64,000 bases of DNA, taken from NCBI RefSeq assembly GCF_016587355.1, contig NZ_BNJF01000003.1, positions 744,001 through 808,000 of the forward strand, given 5' to 3'. Within the stretch, counting starts at the first letter, position 1. Each line of letters starts with the position of its first letter. Of the stretch, positions 51,954-60,143 are shown piece by piece. Origin of the DNA: Ktedonospora formicarum (lineage in GTDB: Bacteria > Chloroflexota > Ktedonobacteria > Ktedonobacterales > Ktedonobacteraceae). The notes beneath the pieces are model-generated. The model was not told the DNA's origin and searched no databases. It saw only the letters and a list, made by a program, of their open reading frames with translations. The position numbers and the translations under genes were made by a program.

Positions 51954-52253
51954 ATGCTCAACGCGATGGAATTGGCCTTCGGGCGCTTCGGCAGCACTCA
52001 GAGCAGCCCCATTGGCACCTATGTCAACATGCGCACGCTCGCCTACTATCAGCAAGCAAGCGACGGCGTGCTTCCTTCCGCTGGCATCTGGCATCTCGTT
52101 AGTACAAACGCGAGCTTGCCCATCGCCACGCTTGCCAGCACCATCAACACGGCTCTGGGTAGCGCTTACACCGCCGCTAGTTTCCACGCCTACAGCTCCG
52201 GAACCGATGCCCTGTCCGCTAGCCAGCTAGGCCAAGTCTGCAACGATGCATAA
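51954..52253 (+). CDS. Small virion-block protein of unknown function
   Basis: 99 residues with AGGAGGA about 6 nt before the ATG, 18 nt after the previous stop, so probably cotranscribed. The composition is Ala/Ser/Thr-rich with helices (YYQQASDGVLPSAGIWHL; LASTINTALGSAYTAASFHA). No signal peptide or membrane helix. No family recognised. Confidence 0.6.
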   Translation: MLNAMELAFGRFGSTQSSPIGTYVNMRTLAYYQQASDGVLPSAGIWHLVSTNASLPIATLASTINTALGSAYTAASFHAYSSGTDALSASQLGQVCNDA

Positions 52254-52263
52254 TACTATCGAA

Positions 52264-52327
52264 CATTTGTAGCCGCATCGCTTCCGCAGCAATGGCCCCA
52301 TATGTAGCCGCGTCGCTTCCGCAGCGG
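52264..52327. repeat. Two tandem family-B2 units
   Basis: CATTTGTAGCCGCATCGCTT...GCAGC at 52264-52290 and CATATGTAGCCGCGTCGCTT...GCAGCGG at 52299-52327 are near-identical to the unit at 42449. Confidence 0.75.
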
Positions 52328-52351
52328 CACTCTAGCAAAGGAGTACACAGG

Positions 52352-52927
52352 ATGGCGCATACGATCAAGCGCGGCTTTATCACCAGCTTCGACAAGAGCA
52401 CCTATACCTGCTCAGTCTACCTTATCGAAGCGCAGACTATCACGCTTGATAACGTACCCGTCGCGCTCCACGTTGACGCGACGAGCATGCTCAATGGGGC
52501 GTACTGCGCCGTCCTCTTCTTCGATGAAAGTAATCTCTCGGAGGCTATAGTTTTCGCGAGCTATACCAGCCCGACAAGTGGCAGCGTTCCGGCTTATCCT
52601 CCGGGGCGCATGGCCTTTATCCCAAAATACAAGCTTCAGGATGGCAATATCAGCACAGGCTCGGCGACGATCCAGGCGGGAGGCATTAATAATATTCCCG
52701 CTAGGGCCAACGCCATTCTCTGCAATATCGCCATCAGTAGCACCACCGCGACGGCCCAGGCGACCTTCGGTCCTCCCGGCGCGACCACCTGTAGCATGGT
52801 CGTTCAGGCCGCGAGCAAAGAGCTTGATATGAGCTGTCTCGTTCCGCTCAATTCCAGTGGTCAGCTTGGCGTTACCGTCAGCGCGACCACCTACGTCCTG
52901 ATCTACGTCTATGGCTATGTGATGTAA
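52352..52927 (+). CDS. Virion-block beta-rich protein
   Basis: 191 residues. The N-terminal part (IKRGFITSFDKSTYTCSVYLIEAQTITLDNVPV, quoted in pieces: GFITSFDKSTYTCSVYL) looks like a small OB- or spike-type beta domain of the gpV/baseplate style. The C-terminal part is strand-rich (CNIAISSTTATAQATFGPPG; LGVTVSATTYVLIYVYGYV). AAAGGAG stands about 9 nt before ATG 52352. A tail-spike or baseplate hub role is conceivable, but the family was not identified. A terminator hairpin follows the stop. Confidence 0.6.
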   Translation: MAHTIKRGFITSFDKSTYTCSVYLIEAQTITLDNVPVALHVDATSMLNGAYCAVLFFDESNLSEAIVFASYTSPTSGSVPAYPPGRMAFIPKYKLQDGNISTGSATIQAGGINNIPARANAILCNIAISSTTATAQATFGPPGATTCSMVVQAASKELDMSCLVPLNSSGQLGVTVSATTYVLIYVYGYVM

Positions 52928-52928
52928 A

Positions 52929-52965
52929 GGAGCGCCCCTTTCCTTTGTGTGAAAAGGGACGCTCC
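52929..52965 (+). terminator. Terminator after the 52352 gene
   Basis: GGAGCGCCCCTTT (52929-52941) pairs with AAAAGGGACGCTCC (52952-52965), one bulge, directly after the stop. Confidence 0.7.
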
Positions 52966-53006
52966 CGCCTGAAATAATGACCTGAAATAACGAAAGGACT
53001 TTTCCC

Positions 53007-53333
53007 ATGACAGACTCGCCTTCCAACCACTCTGGCAAACAACCCTATTCAACGCAATACTGGATCGAGCGCCTGGGGGAGAAGGTTGACGAGCTACTCT
53101 CGGGCATCGAAATCAGCGAGCTGACCAGCAGACAACGCTTGGAATTCGCCATCAAGTACCTTGGCGTGCTCCAGAATTTCCAATCCATAGAAGAGGAAAA
53201 GGCGCAACAACCGCAAGAGAATGAGCATGAAGCGCGATTGCGGCTAGAGCATATTAAGAGTCTAATGCGTAGTCGAACAGCAGCTTCAGCCGCTAGTACA
53301 CTCGATGAGATGAATGATAATCAGGAAGCATAA
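53007..53333 (+). CDS. Charged helical protein of the virion block
   Basis: 108 residues with GAAAGGA about 9 nt before the ATG. Almost all helical: EKVDELLSGIEISELTSRQR, LEFAIKYLGVLQNFQ and a Glu-rich EEEKAQQPQENEHEARLRLE. It could be a small terminase-like or adaptor protein, but no DNA-binding motif is plain. No membrane helix. No family recognised. Confidence 0.6.
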   Translation: MTDSPSNHSGKQPYSTQYWIERLGEKVDELLSGIEISELTSRQRLEFAIKYLGVLQNFQSIEEEKAQQPQENEHEARLRLEHIKSLMRSRTAASAASTLDEMNDNQEA

Positions 53334-53452
53334 AATCGTACATTACTATAGTACTCACTTGTTTTGCGTAATCAGTAGTAAAATGGTATCATTGGCTTTG
53401 CACCAAGGAAATTGTCAGGTTGAAGTGGATAAGGAGAAGGAGAAGGAACTTC

Positions 53453-53791
53453 ATGATTGCCCTTGTGCAAGACAACAACGATCTCGCCTATGTGCTCGAA
53501 AAATTTCTCGAAATGGAGCACATTCCCGCTACCAGCTTTCCTAGCATGATCCATTTTCGCCGTGAGCAAGATCAGGTTTTCAGCCTGCTCGTTGTTAGTA
53601 GTGATTGCCTGCTTAAAGTAGGTATCCCACTGGATTCGCTGCTCTCTAGCCCCGTACCAACCCTGGTGACCACCGCGTATGACGAGGTCTCCGATTGGTG
53701 CAGCGAGCACAATGTTCCCTGCTTGCTCCTACCGTTTACGCTTCACCGCTTTCTCAAGTGCTTGCAGCTCGGTCCCACCCAGACCATCTAA
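53453..53791 (+). CDS. Degenerate response-regulator receiver-like protein
   Basis: 112 residues with AAGGAGAAGGAA just before ATG 53453. It has the beta-alpha order of a receiver domain: IALVQDNNDLAYVLEKFLE (strand 1 and the D-D-like pair), FSLLVVSSD (strand 3), PVPTLVTTAYD (strand 4) and VPCLLLPFTLHRFL (strand 5, where K-P-F is normal). The phospho-acceptor Asp at the end of strand 3 appears to be Val/Ser, and the conserved Lys is Leu. If the fold is right it cannot be phosphorylated normally. A lone pseudo-receiver inside a virion block is unusual; it may be a host gene caught in it. Confidence 0.6.
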   Translation: MIALVQDNNDLAYVLEKFLEMEHIPATSFPSMIHFRREQDQVFSLLVVSSDCLLKVGIPLDSLLSSPVPTLVTTAYDEVSDWCSEHNVPCLLLPFTLHRFLKCLQLGPTQTI

Positions 53792-53962
53792 CCACCGAGT
53801 TGCAAGCACTTTTACACACCCTTTTGCCTATAAGAAGCACATATACAAGCGCACAGCATCGACAGCCCCAACGCATGCTGACGCTCTGCAAGCGAGCGCC
53901 ACGTCTACCCGCTTACATGTGCGCTATCAACTTACGGCTTATACAAATGAAGGGATGGTAGT

Positions 53963-55303
53963 GTGGAAGATCAATATCGGATGGCGACTTCCTGGTTCGG
54001 GCGCTTACGCGAAAGCTTCGTTAAACGAACACGCCAGCGCATAAAAGAACAACATATCCCCTCACTCTACCCATACACGGCAGGCCCTGGCGAGGACGAC
54101 TACGCATGGCGCGGCCTTTCAGATAATCTCTCACCCAAAGATTTCGTTCCCTCCGCCTACCTGGAGATCCACAACCAGGCATACGAAGCCTATCACACCA
54201 ATCCGCTCGCCTTCTCCATTATCGAGACAACAACAAGTTTCGTCCTCGGGCGCGGTGTGAAACTCGATGCCAGCCATACACGCGTTCAGTGCGTCCTTGA
54301 TGACTTCTGGCAGGCAAACCAGATGGACGAACGCGTCTACGCCATCTGTAATGAGCTTGCTCTCTATGGCGAACTCTTTGTGCGCTACTTCGTTAACCGC
54401 TTCGATGGTAGCGTCCGCGTCCGTCTGACCGATCCCTCGCTTATCGATCAGATTGAGTGCGATCCAGAGGATATTGAGACGCCGCTTCGCTTCCACCAGC
54501 GTCCACTCGATGCCTCCCCCGACGCCGATGCCGGCACATGGTTCCGCGCCGGAGACCAGATGCAGCACTTCGCTATTAACAAGGTCTCCAATGCCCGGCG
54601 CGGTAGCCCGGACCTCGCGCCTCTGCTCCCCTGGCTGCGCCGCTATAAAGACTGGCTGACCGACCGCGTGCGCATTAACAAGTTCAAAGGAGCCTTTTTG
54701 TGGGACGTAACCATACGCGGCGCTGACCGCAAGACCATCGATGCCAAACGTATGGAGTACGCGACTCCTCCCCCTCCCGGCTCCATCCTCATCCACAACG
54801 ATAACGAGCACTGGCAAGCGGTCCAGCCAGCCATCAATGCCAACGACGCGAAAGAAGATGGACGCGCCCTTCGCCTGCTCATAGCCGCTGGCGCGGGTCT
54901 GCCCGAACACTTCCTGGCGGATGGCAACAATGGCAACCGCGCCACCGCCGCAGAGATGGGAATGCCCACTCTACTCAAATTCCAGCGCCGCCAGCGTGTT
55001 GTGAAACATATCCTGCGCTCAATCCTCGACCGCGTGCTCGCAGAAGCCCGCCACGCCGGACGCCTCGATGCCAGCCTGGAACTCGCTTACGAGATTGTCT
55101 TCCCTGAAATCGACCTGGACGATAATCAGCAACTCGCCACAGCCGCGAATACGCTCGTCCAGGCGCTCACCAGCGCTCGCACGCAAGGCTGGCTCAGCGA
55201 TGAAACCGCCATGCGTCTGCTCTTCAAGTTCGCTGGTGAAGATGTCAGCGTCCACGAAGAACTCGCCCGCATCCGTAAAGAACAGGGGCATGCGCGTGTA
55301 TAA
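53963..55303 (+). CDS. Phage portal protein
   Basis: 446 residues, close to the usual portal size. It has the family layout: an N-terminal helix-rich part with YEAYHTNPLAFSIIETTTSF, a wing ending near NKFKGAFLWDVTIRGADRK, then the stem/crown helices with GLPEHFLADGNNGNRATAAE and MPTLLKFQRRQRVVKHILRS. Portals form the ring through which DNA enters the head. The start is GTG 53963 with AGGGATGG before it (or ATG 53981). In most phages the portal precedes the protease and capsid; here it follows them by about 2.7 kb and is the last recognised virion gene. Confidence 0.85.
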   Translation: MEDQYRMATSWFGRLRESFVKRTRQRIKEQHIPSLYPYTAGPGEDDYAWRGLSDNLSPKDFVPSAYLEIHNQAYEAYHTNPLAFSIIETTTSFVLGRGVKLDASHTRVQCVLDDFWQANQMDERVYAICNELALYGELFVRYFVNRFDGSVRVRLTDPSLIDQIECDPEDIETPLRFHQRPLDASPDADAGTWFRAGDQMQHFAINKVSNARRGSPDLAPLLPWLRRYKDWLTDRVRINKFKGAFLWDVTIRGADRKTIDAKRMEYATPPPPGSILIHNDNEHWQAVQPAINANDAKEDGRALRLLIAAGAGLPEHFLADGNNGNRATAAEMGMPTLLKFQRRQRVVKHILRSILDRVLAEARHAGRLDASLELAYEIVFPEIDLDDNQQLATAANTLVQALTSARTQGWLSDETAMRLLFKFAGEDVSVHEELARIRKEQGHARV

Positions 55304-55656
55304 CCACTCCGCCATGAGTGGCACTCACCTCCCCGCCGCACTAGCGAGACACCGAACACAGTAGCCATTGATATGCTGGTTCATGAACCCTCATGGGGGT
55401 GGTTCGATAACCGGCGAATTACACGCGAAGAAAGTGCGTGGTAGGTAGACCTGCGTACGATACTGCCAGTGACCCGGTTAAGCAATCGAAAGTGGTTTGC
55501 GAAACTCTGACAATGTATATAAGCTCGCCGAGCATCAACAGAGTAGTTCTGCTATCACAGGAGATTGCTTGACCAGGGCCAAATTATTTTCGCGTCGCAC
55601 CAATATACAGCGGGATACTCCAATGATGAGAGTATCCTCCCGCCATTATTCTTACT
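55304..55656. other. Intergenic end of the virion block
   Basis: About 350 bp without a convincing gene or attachment-site duplication. Short inverted repeats such as ACCCTCATGGGGGT near 55386 are present. It ends in a perfect palindrome. Confidence 0.5.
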
Positions 55657-55714
55657 CCTTACGCGGAAACCACCGCCGTTAGTCGCGACTAACGGCGGTG
55701 GTTTCCGCGTAAGG
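55657..55714. repeat. 58-bp perfect palindrome (family-A type) without loop
   Basis: 29-bp arms 55657-55685 and 55686-55714 are exact inverse complements. The outer CCTTACGCGGAAACC is the family-A end motif, so this is a minimal, fully symmetric copy. It lies 2 bp beyond the stop of the 55717 gene. Confidence 0.92.
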
Positions 55715-55716
55715 CC

Positions 55717-56169
55717 TTAGACTTTCTTGAGAACAACAACAGGAATAATGCGAGAAGTATTTTTCTGATACTCCCCAAACTCTGGTGCTTGCTCGACGGC
55801 ACTGGCGTAAAGACGATCACGTTCTTCTCGCTCTGGAACCGTGGCATGGACCTTGAAGCGCTCAGTTCCCACTTCAATCCAGGTCTCGGGATGAGCCAGG
55901 ATATTGTGGTACCAATCGGGATTGGTCGGCGCGCCACCCTTCGACGCCATAACAACGAAGGCATCACCCTCTTGAATATACCCTAAAGGGTTGATACGCG
56001 GCTGATGACTCTTGGCTCCGATGGTGTGAAGCAAGAGAATGCTTTTGCCTTCGAGTGGACCACCGATCTTGCCTCCATTGGCGCGGAACTCCTCGATATT
56101 ATGAGTGTTCCAGTCATCGAACTGCTTCTTCATCGCGTCCCGTTCATTGGACTCAACAGAACTACTCAT
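55717..56169 (-). CDS. Deazaflavin (F420)-dependent nitroreductase-family protein
   Basis: 150 residues of the Ddn/split-barrel F420H2-dependent reductase family. Near the middle GKSILLLHTIGAKSHQPRINPLGY is the cofactor loop; FVVMASKGGAPTNPDWYHNI and a VPEREERDRLYA helix follow in family order. It transfers hydride from F420H2 to quinones or nitro compounds. AAAGGAGA lies before the ATG. It is 46 bp after a luciferase-like F420-type gene in the same direction and probably shares its message. Confidence 0.88.
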   Translation of the reverse strand: MSSSVESNERDAMKKQFDDWNTHNIEEFRANGGKIGGPLEGKSILLLHTIGAKSHQPRINPLGYIQEGDAFVVMASKGGAPTNPDWYHNILAHPETWIEVGTERFKVHATVPEREERDRLYASAVEQAPEFGEYQKNTSRIIPVVVLKKV

Positions 56170-56215
56170 GTGTTATATCTCCTTTAAATGCGCTCATGTA
56201 TGAGGAAGTCAAGAG

Positions 56216-57079
56216 CTAGCCAAGACAATCAATCAGCCGACGGACCTGATCCACTTCAGGAATACATGGAATGAATATCACTTCATCCGTTCCAATATCT
56301 TCAAAAGCTTTGATTTTGTCTTTCACAATCTGTGGAGAAGATATAACGCCAGCCGCCATCATTTGGGCCATTGGACCCAGGGGCGCATGATAATCAAGGA
56401 TATACGCGGCGGAGCGTGCGGCGGAATCTGGCCCAAGTCCAAAGAAGGCATCACTCACCAGGCGCGGTTTTCCTGACCTCTCCCCATGCTGCCAGGCCTG
56501 TTCAGCCATGCGGAAACATCCACTGATCATTTGAAGGTCACCACCACCTGAAACATAGCCATTGCCCCACCGTCCCAGGCGATTGATAGCGGCAGGAGCG
56601 AAGCCACCAAGCAAGATTTCAGGTCCACCCGTCTGCACCGGAGTGGGACCAACTGGCCCGGTCTCCTCATCATACGGCTCACCAGACCACAGACGCGTCA
56701 ACTCTGCAAGCTGCTTCTCGAAGTGCTTGCCTCGTGTGTGATACGAAGCCGAGGCGACGCGGTAATCGTCTTCCCGAATACCAATACCAAGCCCCAGGGT
56801 CAGACGACCATTGGAGAGAACGTCCAGGGTCGCCATCTGTTTAGCCAGAATGCTTGTGTTTTGCAAAGGGGCCGCAAGCACGCTTGTTAGCAGCCGCACC
56901 CGCTTGGTTTCCCCGGCGGCAACCGCCAGAGTCATCAGCGCATCAAAATCTTTGTAGGCCAGGCGATCCGGAACCGCAAGGCTAGAAAATGGACCTTCAT
57001 CGGCAAGTCTGGCCCATTTTCGGATCACCTCGCCAGGAACGTTAAGAAAGGCCGATGGGAGCGCAATTCCTATTTTCAT
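56216..57079 (-). CDS. LLM-class F420-dependent oxidoreductase
   Basis: 287 residues, a luciferase-like TIM barrel: MKIGIALPSAFLNVP at the start, then FSSLAVPDRLAYKDFDALM, RLLTSVLAAPLQN and the family's GRLTLGLGIGIREDDY cofactor region. The C-terminal GTDEVIFIPCIPEVDQV is usual. GGAGG lies 5 nt before ATG 57079; ATG 57091 is inside that site. Together with the downstream nitroreductase-type gene it makes a two-gene F420 unit. Substrate unknown. Confidence 0.9.
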   Translation of the reverse strand: MKIGIALPSAFLNVPGEVIRKWARLADEGPFSSLAVPDRLAYKDFDALMTLAVAAGETKRVRLLTSVLAAPLQNTSILAKQMATLDVLSNGRLTLGLGIGIREDDYRVASASYHTRGKHFEKQLAELTRLWSGEPYDEETGPVGPTPVQTGGPEILLGGFAPAAINRLGRWGNGYVSGGGDLQMISGCFRMAEQAWQHGERSGKPRLVSDAFFGLGPDSAARSAAYILDYHAPLGPMAQMMAAGVISSPQIVKDKIKAFEDIGTDEVIFIPCIPEVDQVRRLIDCLG

Positions 57080-57294
57080 GGGTACCTCCATAAACCCTTG
57101 AAGAGTCTTCTGAGTAAACTATCTACTTCCTCAAGAAGACGAAACTGGCTTATACAATGGCCAACACCAGTATGCCGCAGGCATGCTTACCTTCTTTTGA
57201 TCCTTGATCAATTACTCGCAATTATAGGAGGGTGACGGTCGAGTTTACATCGTTAAAACTGATGATTGTCCAATCAGCGACTCTTTTCCCAGGA

Positions 57295-57350
57295 GTTAGT
57301 TATTTTTGACGATGCTTGGACAGTGATTGAACACTATACTTGGGACAGGA
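57295..57350 (+). promoter_or_regulatory. Shared promoter/operator motif, copy 1 (P450 operon)
   Basis: GACGATG (57308-57314) is followed after a fixed interval by ACACTATACTTG (57331-57342). The same two blocks occur with the same spacing before 62094 and 63917. TATACT (57335-57340) may be the -10 box. It lies about 250 bp before the P450. Confidence 0.6.
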
Positions 57351-57591
57351 CGCATTCATAACAACGATCGCGGCACATTTTCTCCTATGACAGTGATGGA
57401 GCCAGAGGGATGCGTGGCACTACTCGCAGGACCATGCAGAGCTTATAAAAGCGTGAGATGCATATAAGAGAAATGGGCGCTTCACAGTCAATTTGTTAAT
57501 CGTATGCGTCTGGTGATACTATCGTTCATCTTAGGCAAAAAACACAATAATCGGCTTTTTTAGAGCACCCTCATGGAGGTAAAAGGTACTG

Positions 57592-58833
57592 ATGGACAAA
57601 ACGATAGAAACGCCCAAGCTCGATTTCCAGCCCTTTCAGTCCCCATTCACTGACAATCCTTACGCTTACTTTGCCCAGGTCCGGGAAGAGCAACCCATCT
57701 TTTATAGCCCAACGTTTAATTTCTGGTTCGTCTCTCGCTACGACGACGTTGTACGGATTTTGAAAGATCACCAGGCGTTTACCAATGCCAAGGCGTTCGC
57801 TTCCCCTTCCGAGTTGATCCCAGAGGCCAAAGAACTTTTGCGCGATACCATGTTCGGGACGGAATCCGGTGGATTGATCATGGCTGATCCGCCAATCCAT
57901 ACCCGCCTGCGCCGTCCGCTTACCGCAGCTTTCTCCGCACGTCGCGTTGCCAAGCTTGAGCCAGGTGTGCGCGAACTGGTATCAAAATTGATTGATGAAT
58001 TTCCCAAACAGGGCCAGGTGGATATTGTCGAGGATTTTGCTCACGCTCTGCCGCTTCACGTCGTTTGTCATCTGTTCGGTATCCCACAGAGCGAAAACAC
58101 TAAGGTACGTGTCTTGAGTGACGCGCTCATTGATTTGCTCAATGCAGCCGTCACGCCTGAGAAGCAAATAGAATACGCTACCAAGACCGTCGAGCTCTAT
58201 AAATATGTGCTGGATATGCTGGAAGACCGGAAACGGAACCCGCAGGACGATCTCCCTTCAGCCTTGATCCAAGAAGTCGAAAAGGAGCAGTCCCAGACGA
58301 CCATCGCGGAGCTAGCCGACGTCCTGGTCTCAGTGCTTGTAGCCGGCTTTGAAAGCACGCAGTATTTTATGGCTGCGTTTATTGCTCTCTTGCTCAAAAA
58401 TGTTGACTGGGAGAATCTGAATGAGGACCCCAAGCATTTGAACATGCTGGTAGAGGAAGGCTTGCGCCTCTGCACTCCAATTCTTGGCATCATGCGCTAC
58501 GCGACCCAGGATGTGGAAGTGAGTGGTGTGACAATTCCCTCTGGTGCGCTCGTCTATACATCCTTGACCTCCGCCAACTATGATGAGCACCATTTTGCTC
58601 ATGCTGATCAGTTTGATCCGCACCGTGAACAGAACACTCGTCACGCGACGTTTGGGCAAGGTATTCACTTCTGCATTGGAGCGCCCCTGGCTCGCGTAGA
58701 GGCACGCATCGCGTTAGAAGTGCTGCACCAGCGCTTGCCTCATATGCGCCTGGTTCCTAATCAGCCTATGGAGTACCGTGACGGACTCGTCCTGCGTGGT
58801 CTCAAACATCTATGGGTTGAAGTGGGCGAATAA
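57592..58833 (+). CDS. Cytochrome P450 (class-I bacterial type)
   Basis: 413 residues. The I-helix is SVLVAGFESTQYF; the usual Gly-x-[D/E]-T reads Gly-Phe-Glu-Ser-Thr. The K-helix ExxR is EEGLRLCTP, and the heme loop is FGQGIHFCIGAPLARVEAR with the axial Cys at residue 361. There is no membrane anchor. It is the first gene of a set with an O-methyltransferase (170 bp downstream), so it probably tailors a natural product that is then methylated. It lies behind copy 1 of the shared motif. AAAAGG stands about 5 nt before the ATG. Confidence 0.95.
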   Translation: MDKTIETPKLDFQPFQSPFTDNPYAYFAQVREEQPIFYSPTFNFWFVSRYDDVVRILKDHQAFTNAKAFASPSELIPEAKELLRDTMFGTESGGLIMADPPIHTRLRRPLTAAFSARRVAKLEPGVRELVSKLIDEFPKQGQVDIVEDFAHALPLHVVCHLFGIPQSENTKVRVLSDALIDLLNAAVTPEKQIEYATKTVELYKYVLDMLEDRKRNPQDDLPSALIQEVEKEQSQTTIAELADVLVSVLVAGFESTQYFMAAFIALLLKNVDWENLNEDPKHLNMLVEEGLRLCTPILGIMRYATQDVEVSGVTIPSGALVYTSLTSANYDEHHFAHADQFDPHREQNTRHATFGQGIHFCIGAPLARVEARIALEVLHQRLPHMRLVPNQPMEYRDGLVLRGLKHLWVEVGE

Positions 58834-59003
58834 TGACCTCATAGCCTGCGTTTCTGGTCCTGGAGGTCCAGGAGCCGAAGAAACAGCCGTTGACCCGGTC
58901 ATGGCAGCCAGTCCGCTGCTGGTTAAGAGCTCTTCGGGATATCGAGCGATGCCAGGAGCCGAACAAGCCGGGTCAACTTTCCTCTTAGAAAGGATTTTGA
59001 CGG

Positions 59004-60047
59004 ATGCTTCAACAACCTGATCGAGGTGCCGCTGACCACATCTTCGCGGTTTATGGTATGCTCCTGGACATGTACTTTTCTATGAGCCTGCAAGAGATCG
59101 TGCATTTGAAAGTCGCGGACCACTTGAGCGAGGGCCCTCAATCTGTAGAAGTGCTCGCGAAGCAAGTTGGCGTACAGGCAGACATGCTCGCGCTGCATAT
59201 GCGCACTATGTGCAGTAAAGACATTTTTGTTGAAATCGAAGAGGGAGTCTTTGCCCATACAGAAAGATCACGCTATCTGCAAACCGATATCCCTTGTTCG
59301 CTAGTAAGCGTGTCCGAGCTGATACGCTCAGACTCGCAAAGGGCGGTGTGGACACCAGAGGCGCTAGCTTACTCCATACGAACAGGGAAATCGGCCTTTG
59401 AGCACATTCTTGGAGAAAATCTCTGGTCCTTCCTGGGGACGCATCCGGAGGATCTTGCCATCGCTAATGGTGCCGTGGTTACGCTTTCCGATTCGCTCAA
59501 CGAAGTAATCGCTGAGGTTTTGGATCTGACAGACCGCCGTTCATTCGTCGATGTTGGTGGAGGGGATGGAAGCTTCCTCGCGACCCTTCTCTCAAAGTAT
59601 CCAGAGACGACAGGCGCCTTGCTCGAAGTTCCTCCAATGATTGAGAATGTAAAGGCTCAGGAATTCATATCAGAGCTGGCTGGTCGTTATACCTACCACT
59701 CGGGAGACTTCCTCGAAGGCGTTCCAGAGGGCGGAGACGCGTACTTACTGAAAGAAATTCTTACCCATTGGAATGATGAGGCTTGCCTGAAGATTCTCAA
59801 CAATTGCCGCAAGGCGATGGCTCCTGCTGGCAGGCTTTATGTCATCGAGTATATTCTTCAAACGCCACCCGCCAAATTCACACCTTACCTTGTTACAGGT
59901 CTGATTCATCGCCAGTGGTTTGATGAAGATTATCAGCGAACAGTGCCACAACTCCAACGTCTGTTGGAGCAGGCAGGGTTTGAAGTTGTCAGTCACACAC
60001 CAACGAGCACAGATGACAGCATCCTGACAGCCCAGGTGCGAGCATAA
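59004..60047 (+). CDS. SAM-dependent O-methyltransferase
   Basis: 347 residues, the dimeric methyltransferase_2/acetylserotonin-OMT type. The N-terminal winged-helix dimer domain (YFSMSLQEIVHLKVADHL, EVLAKQVGVQADML) is followed by the Rossmann part: FVDVGGGDGSFL (SAM-binding), GALLEVPPMI, and the catalytic-region motif LLKEILTHWNDEACLKIL in place of K-x-x-L-H-D-W. The active-site His of HxW is present. It methylates a phenolic or enolic OH of a small molecule. It follows the P450 with AAAGGA before its ATG and ends at a perfect terminator. Together they form a small biosynthetic unit. Confidence 0.92.
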   Translation: MLQQPDRGAADHIFAVYGMLLDMYFSMSLQEIVHLKVADHLSEGPQSVEVLAKQVGVQADMLALHMRTMCSKDIFVEIEEGVFAHTERSRYLQTDIPCSLVSVSELIRSDSQRAVWTPEALAYSIRTGKSAFEHILGENLWSFLGTHPEDLAIANGAVVTLSDSLNEVIAEVLDLTDRRSFVDVGGGDGSFLATLLSKYPETTGALLEVPPMIENVKAQEFISELAGRYTYHSGDFLEGVPEGGDAYLLKEILTHWNDEACLKILNNCRKAMAPAGRLYVIEYILQTPPAKFTPYLVTGLIHRQWFDEDYQRTVPQLQRLLEQAGFEVVSHTPTSTDDSILTAQVRA

Positions 60048-60081
60048 GCCAATCTAGATTCGCCAGAGAGTCATCAAAGAG

Positions 60082-60137
60082 CAGAGACAAAAGCAAGATG
60101 CGAAGTCAGGCGGCTTCGCATCTTGCTTTTGTCTCTG
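60082..60137. terminator. Strong bidirectional terminator
   Basis: Perfect 24-bp stem (60082-60105 with 60114-60137), 8-nt loop, between the methyltransferase and the convergent MFS gene. A-rich and T-rich parts lie in the arms. Confidence 0.85.
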
Positions 60138-60143
60138 TAACGC

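Noticed and set aside
54131..54910. 259-codon minus-strand frame opposite the portal gene
   Set aside because: Antisense frame without start signals; the portal pattern on the plus strand is clear.
55304..55656. Attachment site or tRNA end at the border of the virion block
   Set aside because: No tRNA and no direct repeat matching the region before 48061 was found.
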